The translations under genes and the position numbers were made by a program. From Polycladomyces zharkentensis (GTDB taxonomy: Bacteria > Bacillota > Bacilli > Thermoactinomycetales > JIR-001), in the NCBI RefSeq assembly GCF_016938855.1, contig NZ_JAFHAP010000001.1, positions 23,501 through 87,500 of the forward strand: DNA of 64,000 nt, read 5' to 3'. This document shows, one piece after another, positions 1 to 9,452 of this stretch (position 1 is the first letter of the stretch; each line of letters starts with the position of its first letter). The notes beneath the pieces were generated by a model. It saw nothing but the letters and a program-made list of their open reading frames with translations. It searched no databases and was not told where the DNA came from.

Positions 1-707
1 CAGTCCGGTCCATTGAACGTCAGGCTGTCCGTACGCAGTCCCTCGATGAAGAAACGACCCATCGAATACCAGATCAGATAGCTGAAAAAGACTTCGCCGC
101 GCCGCGGATTCCATCTCTGAAGCAGAATCAGCAGCAGAAAGCCGACGAAATCCCAGATGGATTCGTACAGGAACGTCGGGTGGTAATAAACGCCCTGGAT
201 ATTCATCTGCTGGATGATCCAGTCAGGCAAGTGCAGGCTTTGCAAAAATGCGAGACTGACCGGTGAGCCGTGCGCCTCCTGGTTGATGAAATTGCCCCAC
301 CGGCCGATCGCTTGTCCCAAAATAATGCTGGGTGCCACGATGTCGGCAAGGTGGAGGTAGCGAACCGCCTTTTTTTTCACGAAGAAATAACCGGCGATCA
401 ATGCGCCGATCAATCCGCCATGGATGGCCAACCCGCCTTTCCACACGGCGATGATGTCTGCGGGGTGAAGGGCGTAATACTCCCATTCAAACAGCACGTA
501 ATACAGACGCGCGCCGACGATCGCGGATGGAATCACCCAGATCATCATATCCAAGAACAGTTCGCTGTCCAATCCGTGCCGTCTTCCCTCCCGAATGGCC
601 AACCACAATCCGAGCAGTGCGGCTGTGCCCATGATGATGCCGTACCAGTGGATTTGCAAAGGGCCGAGGGAAAAGGCGACAGGATCGATGACCATGGCCA
701 AGTGCAT
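1..707 (-). CDS. lgt: Prolipoprotein diacylglyceryl transferase, C-terminus beyond window
   Basis: Lgt transfers diacylglycerol from phosphatidylglycerol to the lipobox cysteine of prolipoproteins at the membrane. The minus-strand frame reads [12 protein letters not shown]... and stays open to the left edge, so about 235 residues are visible. The family signature [13 protein letters not shown] is present near residue 140, and several hydrophobic spans fit the multi-pass topology. The start at 707 is preceded by AAGGGAG about ten bases upstream; an ATG at 695 is possible but less well placed. The lgt-hprK neighbourhood is conserved in Bacilli, although here an acyltransferase gene lies between them. 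The lipoproteins encoded in this window (the VWA proteins and the HMP-binding protein) would be its substrates. Confidence 0.95.
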   Translation of the reverse strand, partial: MHLAMVIDPVAFSLGPLQIHWYGIIMGTAALLGLWLAIREGRRHGLDSELFLDMMIWVIPSAIVGARLYYVLFEWEYYALHPADIIAVWKGGLAIHGGLIGALIAGYFFVKKKAVRYLHLADIVAPSIILGQAIGRWGNFINQEAHGSPVSLAFLQSLHLPDWIIQQMNIQGVYYHPTFLYESIWDFVGFLLLILLQRWNPRRGEVFFSYLIWYSMGRFFIEGLRTDSLTFNGPD

Positions 708-871
708 GTGTGGTCGCTCTCCCTTCTCAATAGCGTGTCCGTTCTCGTTCAGATCTTCTCAGATCTTCCATGACGATGCAATGATCGCCTCGTCATCCGC
801 CATGTTTGCTTTTACCATTTTACATTACTTCCACGGCAAATGAAAATGAACGGGTGATTAAAATGAAAACC

Positions 872-895
872 GAAAAAAATGCCCACCGAGTGGGC
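872..895 (-). terminator. Rho-independent terminator
   Basis: On the minus strand GCCCAC-TCGG-GTGGGC is followed by a run of seven T residues. It lies just downstream of the acyltransferase stop codon and would end transcription of the hprK/acyltransferase unit before lgt. Confidence 0.8.
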
Positions 896-925
896 TTGCA
901 TACCGACAGGCCTCTGTTTTTCTCG

Positions 926-1957
926 TCACTTTCCTTTCAGCAATTCACCGTACGGCATCCGGCTGATCACCCACACCATCGCCCAAGACAGCCCCGTCAC
1001 CATCACCAGCATAAACGAAAACTCCTGCCAGGAAGCTTCCGGAAACAGATGCGGCGTCACACGGCTCAACAGGTTGAGCAAAAATGGGTGGACAAGATAC
1101 AACCCGTAAGAGTATCGACCCAGTACCGCGACCCACGACCGTTTCCACCGTTCCCCCAGCTGAAACCACAAGATCAATGAAGCGATGGAATAAATCGAGA
1201 CGGTGAAGTTGTAAAAGCCGAACCGCCCGCGAAAAAAGCTCTCGGCCAACGTCAGGATGACCATTGATCCAAAAATGAGAGAGACGCCCGTCGTTGACAA
1301 TCGGTCAATCATCCGCTTCAGCCGTTCCACCCGTTGGCCCAACCATCCGCCCAGACAAAAGTAAAAAAGCCACGTGGGAAACAAAGAAATCGCGTTTTCC
1401 GTGTATTCCTTGCTCCATTCAGGACGACCGGCGCCGTCCCACCATGTGATCACCTCTGACAGCGCATACACCATCAGTGCCAAAGCCACCATGGTGAGAC
1501 CGCCGAACCGGCGATAACCCCAAAACAGGACGGGCAAAATCAGGTAAAACTGCACCATCACAAACACAAAATAGAGGTGGTAGTAAGCACGGCCCGTCAA
1601 CAGCGCCATCACGAAGTCCTCCGCTGTATGTGGTGCCGTCTCCGGATGAAAGGTCCATGCGTACGCAACATAAAATACGGACCAGATCAGATAGGGAACG
1701 AGGATGTAACGGGCTCGTTTTTTCAGAAATCGTGCCATTGAAAATCCGGAGCCATAATACCGGTGAAACAAAAACAATCCCGACAGCATGAAAAAAACCG
1801 GTACGCTGAACCGGCTGATCTGGTTGATCGCCAGGTAGATACCGCCGTCGGCGGTCGGCACCGTATCCCGCAAACTGAATGCAGTCACATGAATCAAAAT
1901 GACCCCGAGGATGGCAATCCCCTTGATGAAATCCGCTTCCCGGATTCGTGTTTCCAT
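926..1957 (-). CDS. Membrane acyltransferase (acyltransferase_3 family)
   Basis: A 343-residue, very hydrophobic protein with about ten predicted membrane segments. It starts METRIREADFIKGIAILGVI and has the pattern of the acyltransferase_3 / OafA-IcaC-like family, in which an N-terminal RxxxxDxxKGIAI segment precedes a membrane-embedded histidine (here in the LIHVTAF segment). Members O-acylate surface polysaccharides or other envelope glycans. The acceptor cannot be told from the sequence. It lies between hprK and lgt on the same strand, 81 bases after hprK, with its own terminator downstream. The position resembles an accessory insertion into the conserved hprK-lgt pair. The family call is confident; the substrate is unknown. 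Confidence 0.8.
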   Translation of the reverse strand: METRIREADFIKGIAILGVILIHVTAFSLRDTVPTADGGIYLAINQISRFSVPVFFMLSGLFLFHRYYGSGFSMARFLKKRARYILVPYLIWSVFYVAYAWTFHPETAPHTAEDFVMALLTGRAYYHLYFVFVMVQFYLILPVLFWGYRRFGGLTMVALALMVYALSEVITWWDGAGRPEWSKEYTENAISLFPTWLFYFCLGGWLGQRVERLKRMIDRLSTTGVSLIFGSMVILTLAESFFRGRFGFYNFTVSIYSIASLILWFQLGERWKRSWVAVLGRYSYGLYLVHPFLLNLLSRVTPHLFPEASWQEFSFMLVMVTGLSWAMVWVISRMPYGELLKGK

Positions 1958-2038
1958 GGTATGCCCCCCATATCCACCGAAATTCCGGACGCCTGTCTCT
2001 CAGGGTCTCTTTTCCCTATCAGGGGAAAAGGAAAACGT

Positions 2039-2974
2039 TTAATCCAATTCATCTGCGTCTTCGATCGCTTGACCCAATTTTTGTGCAAATTGTTGGGCGG
2101 CGTTGTATCCCATCCGTTTCAGCCGGAAATTCATAGCGGCCACTTCGACGATGACCGCCAGGTTTCGCCCCGGTCGAACCGGCACGGTCAGCTGCGGAAG
2201 CTCGGTGTCGATGATGCGAATTCGCTCTTCATCCAGTCCGAGGCGGTCATATTGCCGGTTTTCCTGCCAGTTTTCCAGTTTGATCGCGAGGGAGATCTTC
2301 TTGTATTCCCGAACGGCCCCCGCACCGAACAACGTCATCACGTTGATGATGCCCAACCCGCGGATTTCCAGCAGGTGACGGATCAACTCGGGTGCATGCC
2401 CGACCAACTCATCCTCTTCGGTCTGCATGATTTCCACCGCATCGTCAGCCACCAGCCGGTGTCCCCGTTTGACCAGCTCCAGTGCGGTTTCGCTTTTGCC
2501 GATTCCGCTGTTGCCCATGATCAGCACACCCACCCCATACACGTCGACCAGTACGCCGTGAACAGTGGTGGTGGGCGCCAGACGCTTCTCCAGATAGTTG
2601 GTCACTTTGCTTCCAAATTTGGTGGTGGCCATGGATGTACGCAACACCGGAATCTTTTTCTCTTTGGCCGCCTCCACCAATTCTTTCGGGGCATTCATAT
2701 CCCGGGTGATGCAAAAGCACGGGGTCGATTCATGACACAACCGCCACAGCCGTTCCTTCCGTTCTTCCTCAGTCAGGCCGTTGATGAACGTCAATTCGGT
2801 TTTCCCCAACAGCATCAGCCGCTCAGCGGGATAATACGTGAAAAAACCCGCCAATTCCATCCCGGGTCGGTATAAATCGCTCACCGTCAGCGGACGCTCC
2901 AACCCTTCCCAACCGCAGATGACTTCCAAGTTGAATTGCTGGACCAGCTCTTTCACCGTAATCGTTTTGCCCAT
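2039..2974 (-). CDS. hprK: HPr kinase/phosphorylase
   Basis: HprK phosphorylates Ser46 of HPr (and reverses this with phosphate), which controls CcpA-dependent carbon catabolite repression in Firmicutes. The 311-residue frame has the Walker A motif GNSGIGKS around residue 155 and the HprK signature [21 protein letters not shown] in its C-terminal half. The longer frame could begin at 3010, but [10 protein letters not shown] at 2974 is the family start and has AGAGGGG at the right distance. The neighbouring gluconate, trehalose and sugar-ATPase genes are typical members of the regulon such a kinase controls. Confidence 0.96.
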   Translation of the reverse strand: MGKTITVKELVQQFNLEVICGWEGLERPLTVSDLYRPGMELAGFFTYYPAERLMLLGKTELTFINGLTEEERKERLWRLCHESTPCFCITRDMNAPKELVEAAKEKKIPVLRTSMATTKFGSKVTNYLEKRLAPTTTVHGVLVDVYGVGVLIMGNSGIGKSETALELVKRGHRLVADDAVEIMQTEEDELVGHAPELIRHLLEIRGLGIINVMTLFGAGAVREYKKISLAIKLENWQENRQYDRLGLDEERIRIIDTELPQLTVPVRPGRNLAVIVEVAAMNFRLKRMGYNAAQQFAQKLGQAIEDADELD

Positions 2975-3216
2975 GACTTTCCCCTCTTTTCCACATTCCA
3001 CGAACAACATCGGACGGAATGATCAATCTGTCTCCGCCATGTACGTTTTGTCAACAGTGTAGCATGTTCCCGAGGTGGATGCCACCGGCCGTGATCCCAA
3101 AATTTCAAACGCTCTCCCGAAACAACAAACCGTTTCCCGGACAACGCGGGAAACGGCTGATACACTTGTTAAAAGCCGCTTGCAGAAAAATGTCGCCTTC
3201 CCTGCAAAGCGGACGA

Positions 3217-3312
3217 GTGACTTGCATCACACGGCCAAAACACCGGAGCACTCACTTTGGTCCCGTGGCGTGGCAACCCACGTCCATCCACGACCGCTTT
3301 CGTCATCATCAA
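3217..3312 (-). mobile_element. Solo right end of an IS200/IS605-type element (family 1)
   Basis: The minus strand reads GTCGTGGATGGACGTGGG, then a CTCCGG...GGCCGTGTG hairpin and a terminal GCAAGTCAC. The same order occurs at the right ends of the copies at 11509-11794 and 26566-26917. No left end or transposase sequence is visible here. It sits between hprK and the sugar ATPase gene. The hairpin followed by TCAC resembles a TnpB-element right end, where the omega-RNA scaffold stops and the guide begins. Confidence 0.55.
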
Positions 3313-3337
3313 CATCACCCGCATGAACGCCGTTGGG

Positions 3338-4447
3338 TCACAACACTGTCTGTTCGGTGTCTTTGTCAAAGATGTGCATTTTGTTCATGTCGAAGGCCAA
3401 TTCCACTTCCACTCCCGGCGTAAAGTTCATCCGTGGGTTGACGCGGGCCGTTACCCACTTGTCTGCGATGCCGCTCAGATAGAGGTACATTTCCGCCCCC
3501 ATGTTCTCGGCCACTTCCACTTTGGCACGGAAGGTGCTGTCCGGAGAAGATTCCACAAACAGCGGCTCGTCATGAATGTTTTCCGGACGGATCCCGAATA
3601 CCACTTCTTTGCCGACATATCCCTTTTCACGCAACAGCTTGGCTTTACCCTGCGGCACTTTCACCTGCAATCCCTGACTGCGGAAATAGACGTCCCCGGC
3701 TTCTTCAAACAGCGTCCCGTCAATGAAGTTCATCGCCGGCGATCCGATGAAGCCCGCAACAAACATGTTGGCGGGGTTGCTGTAGATTTCCGAGGGCGTC
3801 GCCGCTTGCTGGATCACACCGTCCTTCATGACGACGATCCGGTCGCCCATCGTCATCGCTTCCGTTTGATCGTGGGTAACATAAATGACGGTGGTTTCCA
3901 AACGCTGATGCAGTTTGCTGATTTCCGTGCGCATCTGTACGCGCAATTTGGCATCCAGGTTGGACAACGGCTCATCCATCAGGAATACCTGCGGTTCCCG
4001 AACGATGGCCCGTCCCAACGCCACCCGCTGGCGCTGACCGCCGGAGAGTGCCTTGGGCTTCCGGTCGAGCAAATGTTCAATGTCCAGAATCCGGGCCGCC
4101 TCGCGCACCCGCTTGTCGATCTCCTCTTTTTTGAACTTGCGCAGTTTCAATCCGAACGCCATGTTTTGGTAGACGTTCATGTGCGGATACAAGGCGTAGC
4201 TTTGGAAAACCATCGCAATATCGCGATCCTTCGGCGGCACGTCGTTGACCAAACGATCCCCTATGTACAGCTCTCCTTCAGAAATTTCCTCCAAACCGGC
4301 GATCATGCGCAACGTGGTCGATTTCCCGCAGCCGGACGGACCGACCAACACCAAAAATTCCTTGTCCTGAATCTCCAGATGGAAATCCTTCACGGCCGTC
4401 ACATCACCGAACCGTTTATACACATGATTCAACCGGACCTGTGCCAT
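3338..4447 (-). CDS. msmX: Sugar ABC transporter ATP-binding protein, MsmX/UgpC type
   Basis: A 369-residue ATPase of the MalK/UgpC/MsmX class that energises carbohydrate ABC importers. It shows Walker A GPSGCGKST, the signature LSGGQRQRVALGRA, Walker B VFLMDEPLSNLDAK, and a C-terminal regulatory (TOBE/MalK-like) domain with the FGIRPENIHDEP segment. The chosen start MAQVRLNHVYK at 4447 has GGGAGGGG just upstream; the extra 20 upstream residues in frame are not family-like. No permease or binding protein lies beside it, as for B. subtilis MsmX, which serves several distant sugar importers. The exact symbol is inferred from family and isolation. Confidence 0.88.
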   Translation of the reverse strand: MAQVRLNHVYKRFGDVTAVKDFHLEIQDKEFLVLVGPSGCGKSTTLRMIAGLEEISEGELYIGDRLVNDVPPKDRDIAMVFQSYALYPHMNVYQNMAFGLKLRKFKKEEIDKRVREAARILDIEHLLDRKPKALSGGQRQRVALGRAIVREPQVFLMDEPLSNLDAKLRVQMRTEISKLHQRLETTVIYVTHDQTEAMTMGDRIVVMKDGVIQQAATPSEIYSNPANMFVAGFIGSPAMNFIDGTLFEEAGDVYFRSQGLQVKVPQGKAKLLREKGYVGKEVVFGIRPENIHDEPLFVESSPDSTFRAKVEVAENMGAEMYLYLSGIADKWVTARVNPRMNFTPGVEVELAFDMNKMHIFDKDTEQTVL

Positions 4448-4566
4448 GTTCGTCCCCTCCCGTGTAAGCGCTGTCTTGACTTGATTGTAACGAAAGGAAC
4501 CGATCACGGGCCATGGTCAAACCGCACAAAATTTGTCGCCATTGTTTGAACAATCTGCCGAAAGGT

Positions 4567-5556
4567 TTATTCCTCATGCGCCTCTGTCGCCGTCAACAGC
4601 AAAACCGTATAGATATAAACGGCATCTTCAAATCGGCGGGCATCCAGACCGGTTTCCTGTTTCAATCTCTCCAACCGGTAGAGCAACGTGTTCCGGTGTA
4701 CATACAACGCTCGGGCCGTCTCGCTCAGATTCAGGTTGTGACGAAACAACGCCGTCAATGTCTCTCTGAGTTCCCCGTCCTCCCAAAACGGTGTCGGAGA
4801 TTGTGTCAGCCACTGACGAACGGCGTCATCGGGAATTTCCATCAATAACCGCTCCATCCGGGCATTCCATGTGGCAATCACCGCCCGTTGGGGGTGGAAA
4901 CGCCGACCCAGCCGCCAAGCGGCTCTGAGTTCCTTCACCGCAACCGGCAATTGATCAGGATCGAACAACGGCGGATGGATCACAACCGTCACCGTCTCTC
5001 CGATCTCGGCTGCAGCCACTTCGACCAATCCTTCCCCGGCTCGGTACAACTCCTCGGTCAATGTGGTTTCCTCGTCCGTTTGGATGAGAGAAGCCGGTAC
5101 CAATACCAGCAACTCCCGCTCCCGCATCGGTACCAGCCAAGCCTGCCGTTCAAAATAGGATTCGAGGACAGCCAGCGCAGCCGGTGGGAAAGCCGCCTTC
5201 GCATGCATGACCAACAGTGGAACGCGCCCCTCCCAATCCCGCTCCGACAGCTCGATCGGCACGGGTGTATCCGGGTCACGTTCTGCGTCATGCAGCCATC
5301 GCGCGATCCGTTCCGCAAATCCTTCCCTTTTCGCGGACGATTCATTTTCATGGGTCCATTCCGTCAACAACGCGGTGACCAGTTTACGCTCGCGTTCTGT
5401 CAACGGAGCGGCGATCTCCAGCGACCACCATTCGGCTTCTGGTATGGGGAGGTATGCATGTTGCGTGTTTCGGGCTTCTCCCGTGCGGACGATGCGAACC
5501 TCCGCCCCCAGCATCTGCCGGAGGCGAAGTGCCCATGACACCCACTTTTGGTTCAT
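4567..5556 (-). CDS. PucR/CdaR-type transcriptional regulator
   Basis: A 329-residue protein whose C-terminal 60 residues (LSETARALYVHRNTLLYRLE) form the helix-turn-helix of PucR/CdaR regulators. The first 250 residues resemble the weakly conserved sensory part of this family. Such proteins control sugar-diacid, purine or glycerate metabolism in other Bacilli; the effector here is unknown. The start MNQKWVSW at 5556 has GGAAAGGA upstream and overlaps the stop of the yvlD-like gene by ATGA, so the two are probably translationally coupled. Much of the upstream open frame is a shadow of yvlD and was excluded. Confidence 0.82.
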   Translation of the reverse strand: MNQKWVSWALRLRQMLGAEVRIVRTGEARNTQHAYLPIPEAEWWSLEIAAPLTERERKLVTALLTEWTHENESSAKREGFAERIARWLHDAERDPDTPVPIELSERDWEGRVPLLVMHAKAAFPPAALAVLESYFERQAWLVPMRERELLVLVPASLIQTDEETTLTEELYRAGEGLVEVAAAEIGETVTVVIHPPLFDPDQLPVAVKELRAAWRLGRRFHPQRAVIATWNARMERLLMEIPDDAVRQWLTQSPTPFWEDGELRETLTALFRHNLNLSETARALYVHRNTLLYRLERLKQETGLDARRFEDAVYIYTVLLLTATEAHEE

Positions 5557-5906
5557 CGGGCGATTCCTTTCCAAATGATGTTCAACACCCAAGAGACCAA
5601 GCTGACAAAGATCGCGCCCAAAATCGCACCGAGAAAGCTGGTCACGTAAAACCCTTGAATGACATGTCCCACCAGCCAAAACAGAAATCCGTTGATGATG
5701 AACGTGAACAACCCCAGCGTCATGATGTTGAGCGGTAACGTCAGGACCACCAAAATCGGACGGATCAAAGCATTCACAATTCCCAGCACCAGTGCGACGA
5801 GCAATGCCGTACCGTATCCCTTCACCTGAACGCCGGGTATCCACATCGCGGCCAAGAAAACGGCCAAACCATTGATCAACCATTTGACAATCCAGCCCAC
5901 GCGCAA
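5553..5906 (-). CDS. yvlD: YvlD-like four-helix membrane protein (phage-holin-family DUF)
   Basis: A 117-residue protein with four hydrophobic segments, starting MRVGWIVKWLINGLAVFL. It matches the small YvlD family (annotated phage holin family, not an actual phage lysis gene). In B. subtilis YvlD belongs to the LiaH/PspA-type envelope stress region between uvrA and hprK, and the same relative position is kept here. It is the first gene of a two-gene unit with the PucR-type regulator. The function is unproven. Confidence 0.8.
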   Translation of the reverse strand: MRVGWIVKWLINGLAVFLAAMWIPGVQVKGYGTALLVALVLGIVNALIRPILVVLTLPLNIMTLGLFTFIINGFLFWLVGHVIQGFYVTSFLGAILGAIFVSLVSWVLNIIWKGIAR

Positions 5907-6074
5907 TCCTCCTTTTGATTGCTACCGTATATATTCTACCCTTCCGAGGATCATGGAGACACTTCTTTTTGCCTTATTCCCGGCATAATCCATTGGTGAA
6001 CGTTTTTGGGAAATGTGTGTTGCTGACAACAAAACCCGGCTGAGGTGGAACGGATCTCCAATTACCCATTGATT

Positions 6075-6215
6075 TCATTTCATACCGCGTCTTTTGCAGG
6101 CGAACTTTCGTTGTTCAAGCATGGAGTTGCAGAGCCGGCGGCACATGCCCAGTGTCCTTTCCATCTTCTCGATTTGCTCTTTCGTTGGTTTCAGCCTGAA
6201 TTTGCAGGTTCTCAT
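6075..6215 (-). pseudogene. tnpB: tnpB 5-prime fragment (IS200/IS605 family 1, copy A)
   Basis: The minus-strand frame MRTCKFRLKPTKEQIEKM...TLGMCRRLC...EQRKFACKRRG is the N-terminal RNA-binding part of a TnpB/IS605 OrfB protein. It stops after 46 residues, against about 370-400 in an intact TnpB, so neither the RuvC nor the zinc-finger part remains. The same N-terminus, better extended, occurs at 45868-46200. The start codon follows the element left end at 6216-6406. Confidence 0.85.
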
Positions 6216-6406
6216 CACCGTGATCGACTCTTTGTACGGTCTTTTTCTTGTATGTTACGTGATTCTACCGGCATTTTCAGAATGGATCAGAATTACTTGG
6301 AACAATGTCGGACTTGATAGAGCTGAGACCCTCCCGCGTCCGACGCTCGCTTTCATCCCAACCCTAAAAGGCCGGGTCAAGGGCTGGGTTTTCCCGCACG
6401 CTCTTT
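6216..6406 (-). mobile_element. Left end of IS200/IS605 family 1, copy A
   Basis: Read on the minus strand this begins AAAGAGCGTGCGGGAAAACC, forms an AACCC...GGGTT hairpin, and continues GGGATGAAAGCGAGCGTCGG. It leads directly into the tnpB fragment. The tetranucleotide TTAT (6407-6410) immediately precedes it, as in the other three left ends of the window. The stretch between yvlD and gntK therefore holds this remnant plus the gnt promoter. Confidence 0.75.
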
Positions 6407-6440
6407 ATAACCGCTGACATAAGATTCGAAAGAAAAGGTA

Positions 6441-6470
6441 TTGCATAAATGATAACGTTTCCATTATCCT
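6441..6470 (+). promoter_or_regulatory. gnt promoter with cre-like operator
   Basis: TTGCAT (6441-6446) and TATCCT (6465-6470) are spaced by 18 bases ahead of gntK. Between them TGATAACGTTTCCA (6450-6463) fits the CcpA cre consensus with one mismatch. It also contains GATAA...TTATC symmetry, which a dedicated GntR or LacI-type repressor could use. No gntR gene is in the window. The assignment is by pattern only. Confidence 0.5.
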
Positions 6471-6563
6471 TTGATTACGGAAACAGGCCACCCCCTCTGT
6501 TCAATTCAATCAGGCCGGTCCCCTCATTCATACCAGACTCGACCTACCCACAGGAGGTTTGTT

Positions 6564-8087
6564 ATGACTTCTCCATCCGTCGTCATCGGTGTAGACATTG
6601 GCACAACGAGCACCAAAGCAGTTGTTTTCGACTTTTACGGAAACGTTTTGGGACTAGGTACCACGGGCTATCCACTGATTCAACCACATCCCGGTTGGGT
6701 GGAACAAGACCCCGATGAGATCGTGCAAGCTGTTATGCACAGTGTAAGAACAGCTGTCGATGCGGCCGGCATCTCCCCGGAAAAAGTGGCCGCCGTCGGA
6801 TTCAGTGCGGCGATGCACGCTTTGATCGCCGTAGATTCCGACGGAAATCCGCTCACCCGTGCATGGATCTGGGCGGACAACCGCGGGGCGGAGCAGGCGG
6901 AAAAACTGCGTACCCTGCCGTTCGGCCGTGATTGTTACCGACGGACGGGGACACCCGTTCATCCGATGTCCCCACTGGTCAAATTGTTGTGGATGAAAGA
7001 ACGAGAGCCGGACTTATTTCGACGTACTTCCAAATTCGTCTCGATCAAGGAGTACATATGGTATCGGATGTTCGGTCGTTGGGCCACAGACGCCTCTGTC
7101 GCTTCCGCAACGGGGCTGTACAATTTGTCCTCCCGCGACTGGGACCCGGACATCCTGCACTTTGTCGGCATCGCATCGGATCGCCTCTCACCCGTCGTTT
7201 CTCCGACCGAGGTTTTTACGGGGTTGCGACGGGATTGTGCGCAACGGATGGGTCTCTCCCCCGACACCCCCTTCGTCATCGGTGCCAGTGACGGCGTTCT
7301 GGCCAACGTGGGCGTTGGAGCGATCCAACCTGGACAATTGGCTGTCACCGTGGGAACGAGCGGTGCGGTTCGGACGGCGGCTTTCTCTCCGGCGACCGAT
7401 GAAAACGCTCGCACGTTTTGTTATGCCTTGACAAATGACCGGTGGGTGATCGGCGGAGCCACCAACAGCGGTGGAGACATGTTGCGCTGGCTGTCCGAAT
7501 CCGTGTTCAAGGGCGCCTCCGACTCGTCTCCTCCCTCCGTCGACCGCCTGTTGTCCCTTGCCGAATCGGTTCCACCCGGTGCTGATGGATTGCTGTTTCT
7601 CCCCTTTTTGACCGGTGAGCGCGCCCCTTATTGGGACCCTGACGCCCGTGGAGCTTGGGTGGGTTTGCGTTTGCACCACCAAACCGCCCATCTGGCACGG
7701 GCGGCATTGGAAGGCGTAACGTTCACCCTGCGCGCCATCACTGATGCCGTACGTGACGTGAGCGGCGCACAAACTGAAACGATCCGGGCATCGGGCGGAT
7801 TTGTCCGATCCCCATTTTGGTTGCAACTGACGGCAGATGTATTGAATGCCACCGTCGAAGTGCCGGAAAACAAGGAGGCCTCGGCGATGGGCGCGGCTGT
7901 ATTGGCTTTGACGGCCATCCGGGCGATGGACGATTTGTCCCGCGTGAGCGAGTGGCTCCGCATCACACGACGCATGCATCCGGACCCGGAACGGGTACGC
8001 CTGTACCGACAATGGTTTCCGTTGTTTGAAGAAACCTACCGTCGTTTGCGACCGTCTTTTCACACTCTATCCCAATGGCAACAATAG
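6564..8087 (+). CDS. gntK: Gluconokinase (FGGY family)
   Basis: Phosphorylates gluconate to 6-phosphogluconate using ATP. The 507-residue protein has the FGGY-kinase N-terminal phosphate loop VIGVDIGTTSTKAVVFD and a C-terminal FGGY domain with the GGATNSGGDMLRW and ASGGFVRSPFW segments. Length and motifs agree with B. subtilis GntK. The start at 6564 follows AGGAGG by seven bases; the longer frame back to 6471 crosses the promoter region. It is the first gene of gntK-gntP-gnd, with gntP starting 13 bases after its stop. A cre-like site lies upstream, so glucose repression is likely. Confidence 0.94.
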   Translation: MTSPSVVIGVDIGTTSTKAVVFDFYGNVLGLGTTGYPLIQPHPGWVEQDPDEIVQAVMHSVRTAVDAAGISPEKVAAVGFSAAMHALIAVDSDGNPLTRAWIWADNRGAEQAEKLRTLPFGRDCYRRTGTPVHPMSPLVKLLWMKEREPDLFRRTSKFVSIKEYIWYRMFGRWATDASVASATGLYNLSSRDWDPDILHFVGIASDRLSPVVSPTEVFTGLRRDCAQRMGLSPDTPFVIGASDGVLANVGVGAIQPGQLAVTVGTSGAVRTAAFSPATDENARTFCYALTNDRWVIGGATNSGGDMLRWLSESVFKGASDSSPPSVDRLLSLAESVPPGADGLLFLPFLTGERAPYWDPDARGAWVGLRLHHQTAHLARAALEGVTFTLRAITDAVRDVSGAQTETIRASGGFVRSPFWLQLTADVLNATVEVPENKEASAMGAAVLALTAIRAMDDLSRVSEWLRITRRMHPDPERVRLYRQWFPLFEETYRRLRPSFHTLSQWQQ

Positions 8088-8099
8088 GAGGAGATCCGG

Positions 8100-9431
8100 A
8101 TGAGCTTGTTGCTGCTTGCCGCACTGTCCATTGTCGTATTGCTCATACTCATCACTTGGGTGAAATGGCATCCGTTCGTCAGCCTGATCGTAACCGCTGT
8201 CGGTCTCGGACTTGTCGCCGGTATGCCGCTCTCCGATATTGTCAAATCCCTCAAGGAAGGCATGGGAAATACCCTTGGCTTCATCGCCACCGTGCTGGCA
8301 TTGGGCACCATGTTGGGGAAAATGATGGCCGAATCGGGCGGAGCGGAGCAAATTGCCAATACCTTGATTCGCCGGTTCGGACGCCGCCGCGTACATTGGG
8401 CGATGATGACGGTGGCATTTCTCGTCGGAATCCCCGTCTTTTTTCAAGTGGGGTTTGTCCTGCTCATTCCGCTGGTATTTACCATCGCTGCTGAAACGGG
8501 CCTTTCCTTGGTGATGATCGGTATTCCGCTGGTGGCGGGGTTGTCCGTGGTGCACGGGTTGGTTCCGCCCCATCCGGCCGCCATGGCGGCGGTGGACATC
8601 TATCACGCCGATGTGGGTAAGACCATTTTCTATGCCCTCTTGGTTGGCCTGCCCGCCGCTGCTGTCGCCGGCCCCCTGTACGGGCAATGGATCGGCAAAC
8701 GGATTCATAAGTCCGTTCCCGAAAAAATGGCCGCTTCTTTCTCCGTTCGCCGCCGGGAGGGAAATCTGCCCGGTTTCGCCAACACCCTGTTTACCATTTT
8801 GTTGCCCGTCATTCTGATGTTGGTCGCCACTGTGGCAGAAATTTTCCTGCCGAAAAATGGGGTGCTCTCTTCCGTGTTGTCGTTTGTCGGCGATCCCATC
8901 GTTTCCTTGCTGATCGCCACCTTGTACGCTTTCTTCAGCTTGGGAACCCTGCAGGGGACAAACCGCGAGACGATACAACGCTGGGCAAACGATTGTCTGG
9001 CTCCCACCGCCTCCATCCTGTTGGTGATCGGCGGAGGTGGTGCGTTCAACAAAGTGCTGATCGACTCCGGGGTTGGTGAAGCCGTGGGCCAATTGGCGGC
9101 AAAATCCCATTTGTCACCCATTCTGCTCGCTTGGGTGATCGCCGCGGCAATCCGTGTGGCAACCGGTTCGGCCACCGTTTCGATGTTGACGGCAGCCGGG
9201 ATTGTCGCTCCCATCGCCCAGGCCGTACCGGGAACATCACCCGAATTGCTCGTGTTGGCCACCGGGGCGGGCTCGATCATTTTGTCTCATGTGAATGACT
9301 CGGGATTCTGGATGATCAAGGAATATTTTGGGATTAGCCTGAAAGAGACGTTTTGGACCTGGACCGCGGCGGAAACCCTGCTGTCCGTCGTTGCCTTGCC
9401 GTTGATTTTGTTGTTAAATGGGATAGTGTAA
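8100..9431 (+). CDS. gntP: Gluconate permease
   Basis: A 443-residue integral membrane protein of the GntP family (gluconate:H+ symporters) with about 12 to 14 hydrophobic segments. Recognisable family stretches are GIPVFFQVGFVLLIPLVF, VHGLVPPHPAAMAA and SHVNDSGFWMIKEYFG. It imports the substrate that the upstream kinase phosphorylates. AGGAGGA precedes the ATG by a few bases, and the gene is tightly packed between gntK and gnd. Confidence 0.95.
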   Translation: MSLLLLAALSIVVLLILITWVKWHPFVSLIVTAVGLGLVAGMPLSDIVKSLKEGMGNTLGFIATVLALGTMLGKMMAESGGAEQIANTLIRRFGRRRVHWAMMTVAFLVGIPVFFQVGFVLLIPLVFTIAAETGLSLVMIGIPLVAGLSVVHGLVPPHPAAMAAVDIYHADVGKTIFYALLVGLPAAAVAGPLYGQWIGKRIHKSVPEKMAASFSVRRREGNLPGFANTLFTILLPVILMLVATVAEIFLPKNGVLSSVLSFVGDPIVSLLIATLYAFFSLGTLQGTNRETIQRWANDCLAPTASILLVIGGGGAFNKVLIDSGVGEAVGQLAAKSHLSPILLAWVIAAAIRVATGSATVSMLTAAGIVAPIAQAVPGTSPELLVLATGAGSIILSHVNDSGFWMIKEYFGISLKETFWTWTAAETLLSVVALPLILLLNGIV

Positions 9432-9452
9432 CAGCTGAAGGAGATGAAGATA

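Noticed and set aside
223..486. Arginine-rich minus-strand ORF of 87 residues
   Set aside because: Shadow of lgt, which is in another minus-strand frame and has the family signature.
1981..2036. CTTTTCCC...GGGGAAAAG inverted repeat after hprK as a terminator
   Set aside because: No T-run follows in either direction and the downstream acyltransferase gene is close; left unannotated.
3257..4549. Long plus-strand ORFs opposite msmX, uvrA, carB and other genes
   Set aside because: Histidine- and arginine-rich translations antisense to clearly identified genes; typical of GC-rich shadow frames.
4567..5883. Full 438-residue frame for the PucR-type regulator
   Set aside because: The first 109 residues are an out-of-frame shadow of the yvlD-like gene; the true start with its ribosome binding site is at 5556.
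5553..5906. Phage holin as evidence of a prophage
   Set aside because: YvlD-type proteins carry that family name, but there are no phage structural, integrase or lysis genes nearby and the locus is conserved in Bacilli.
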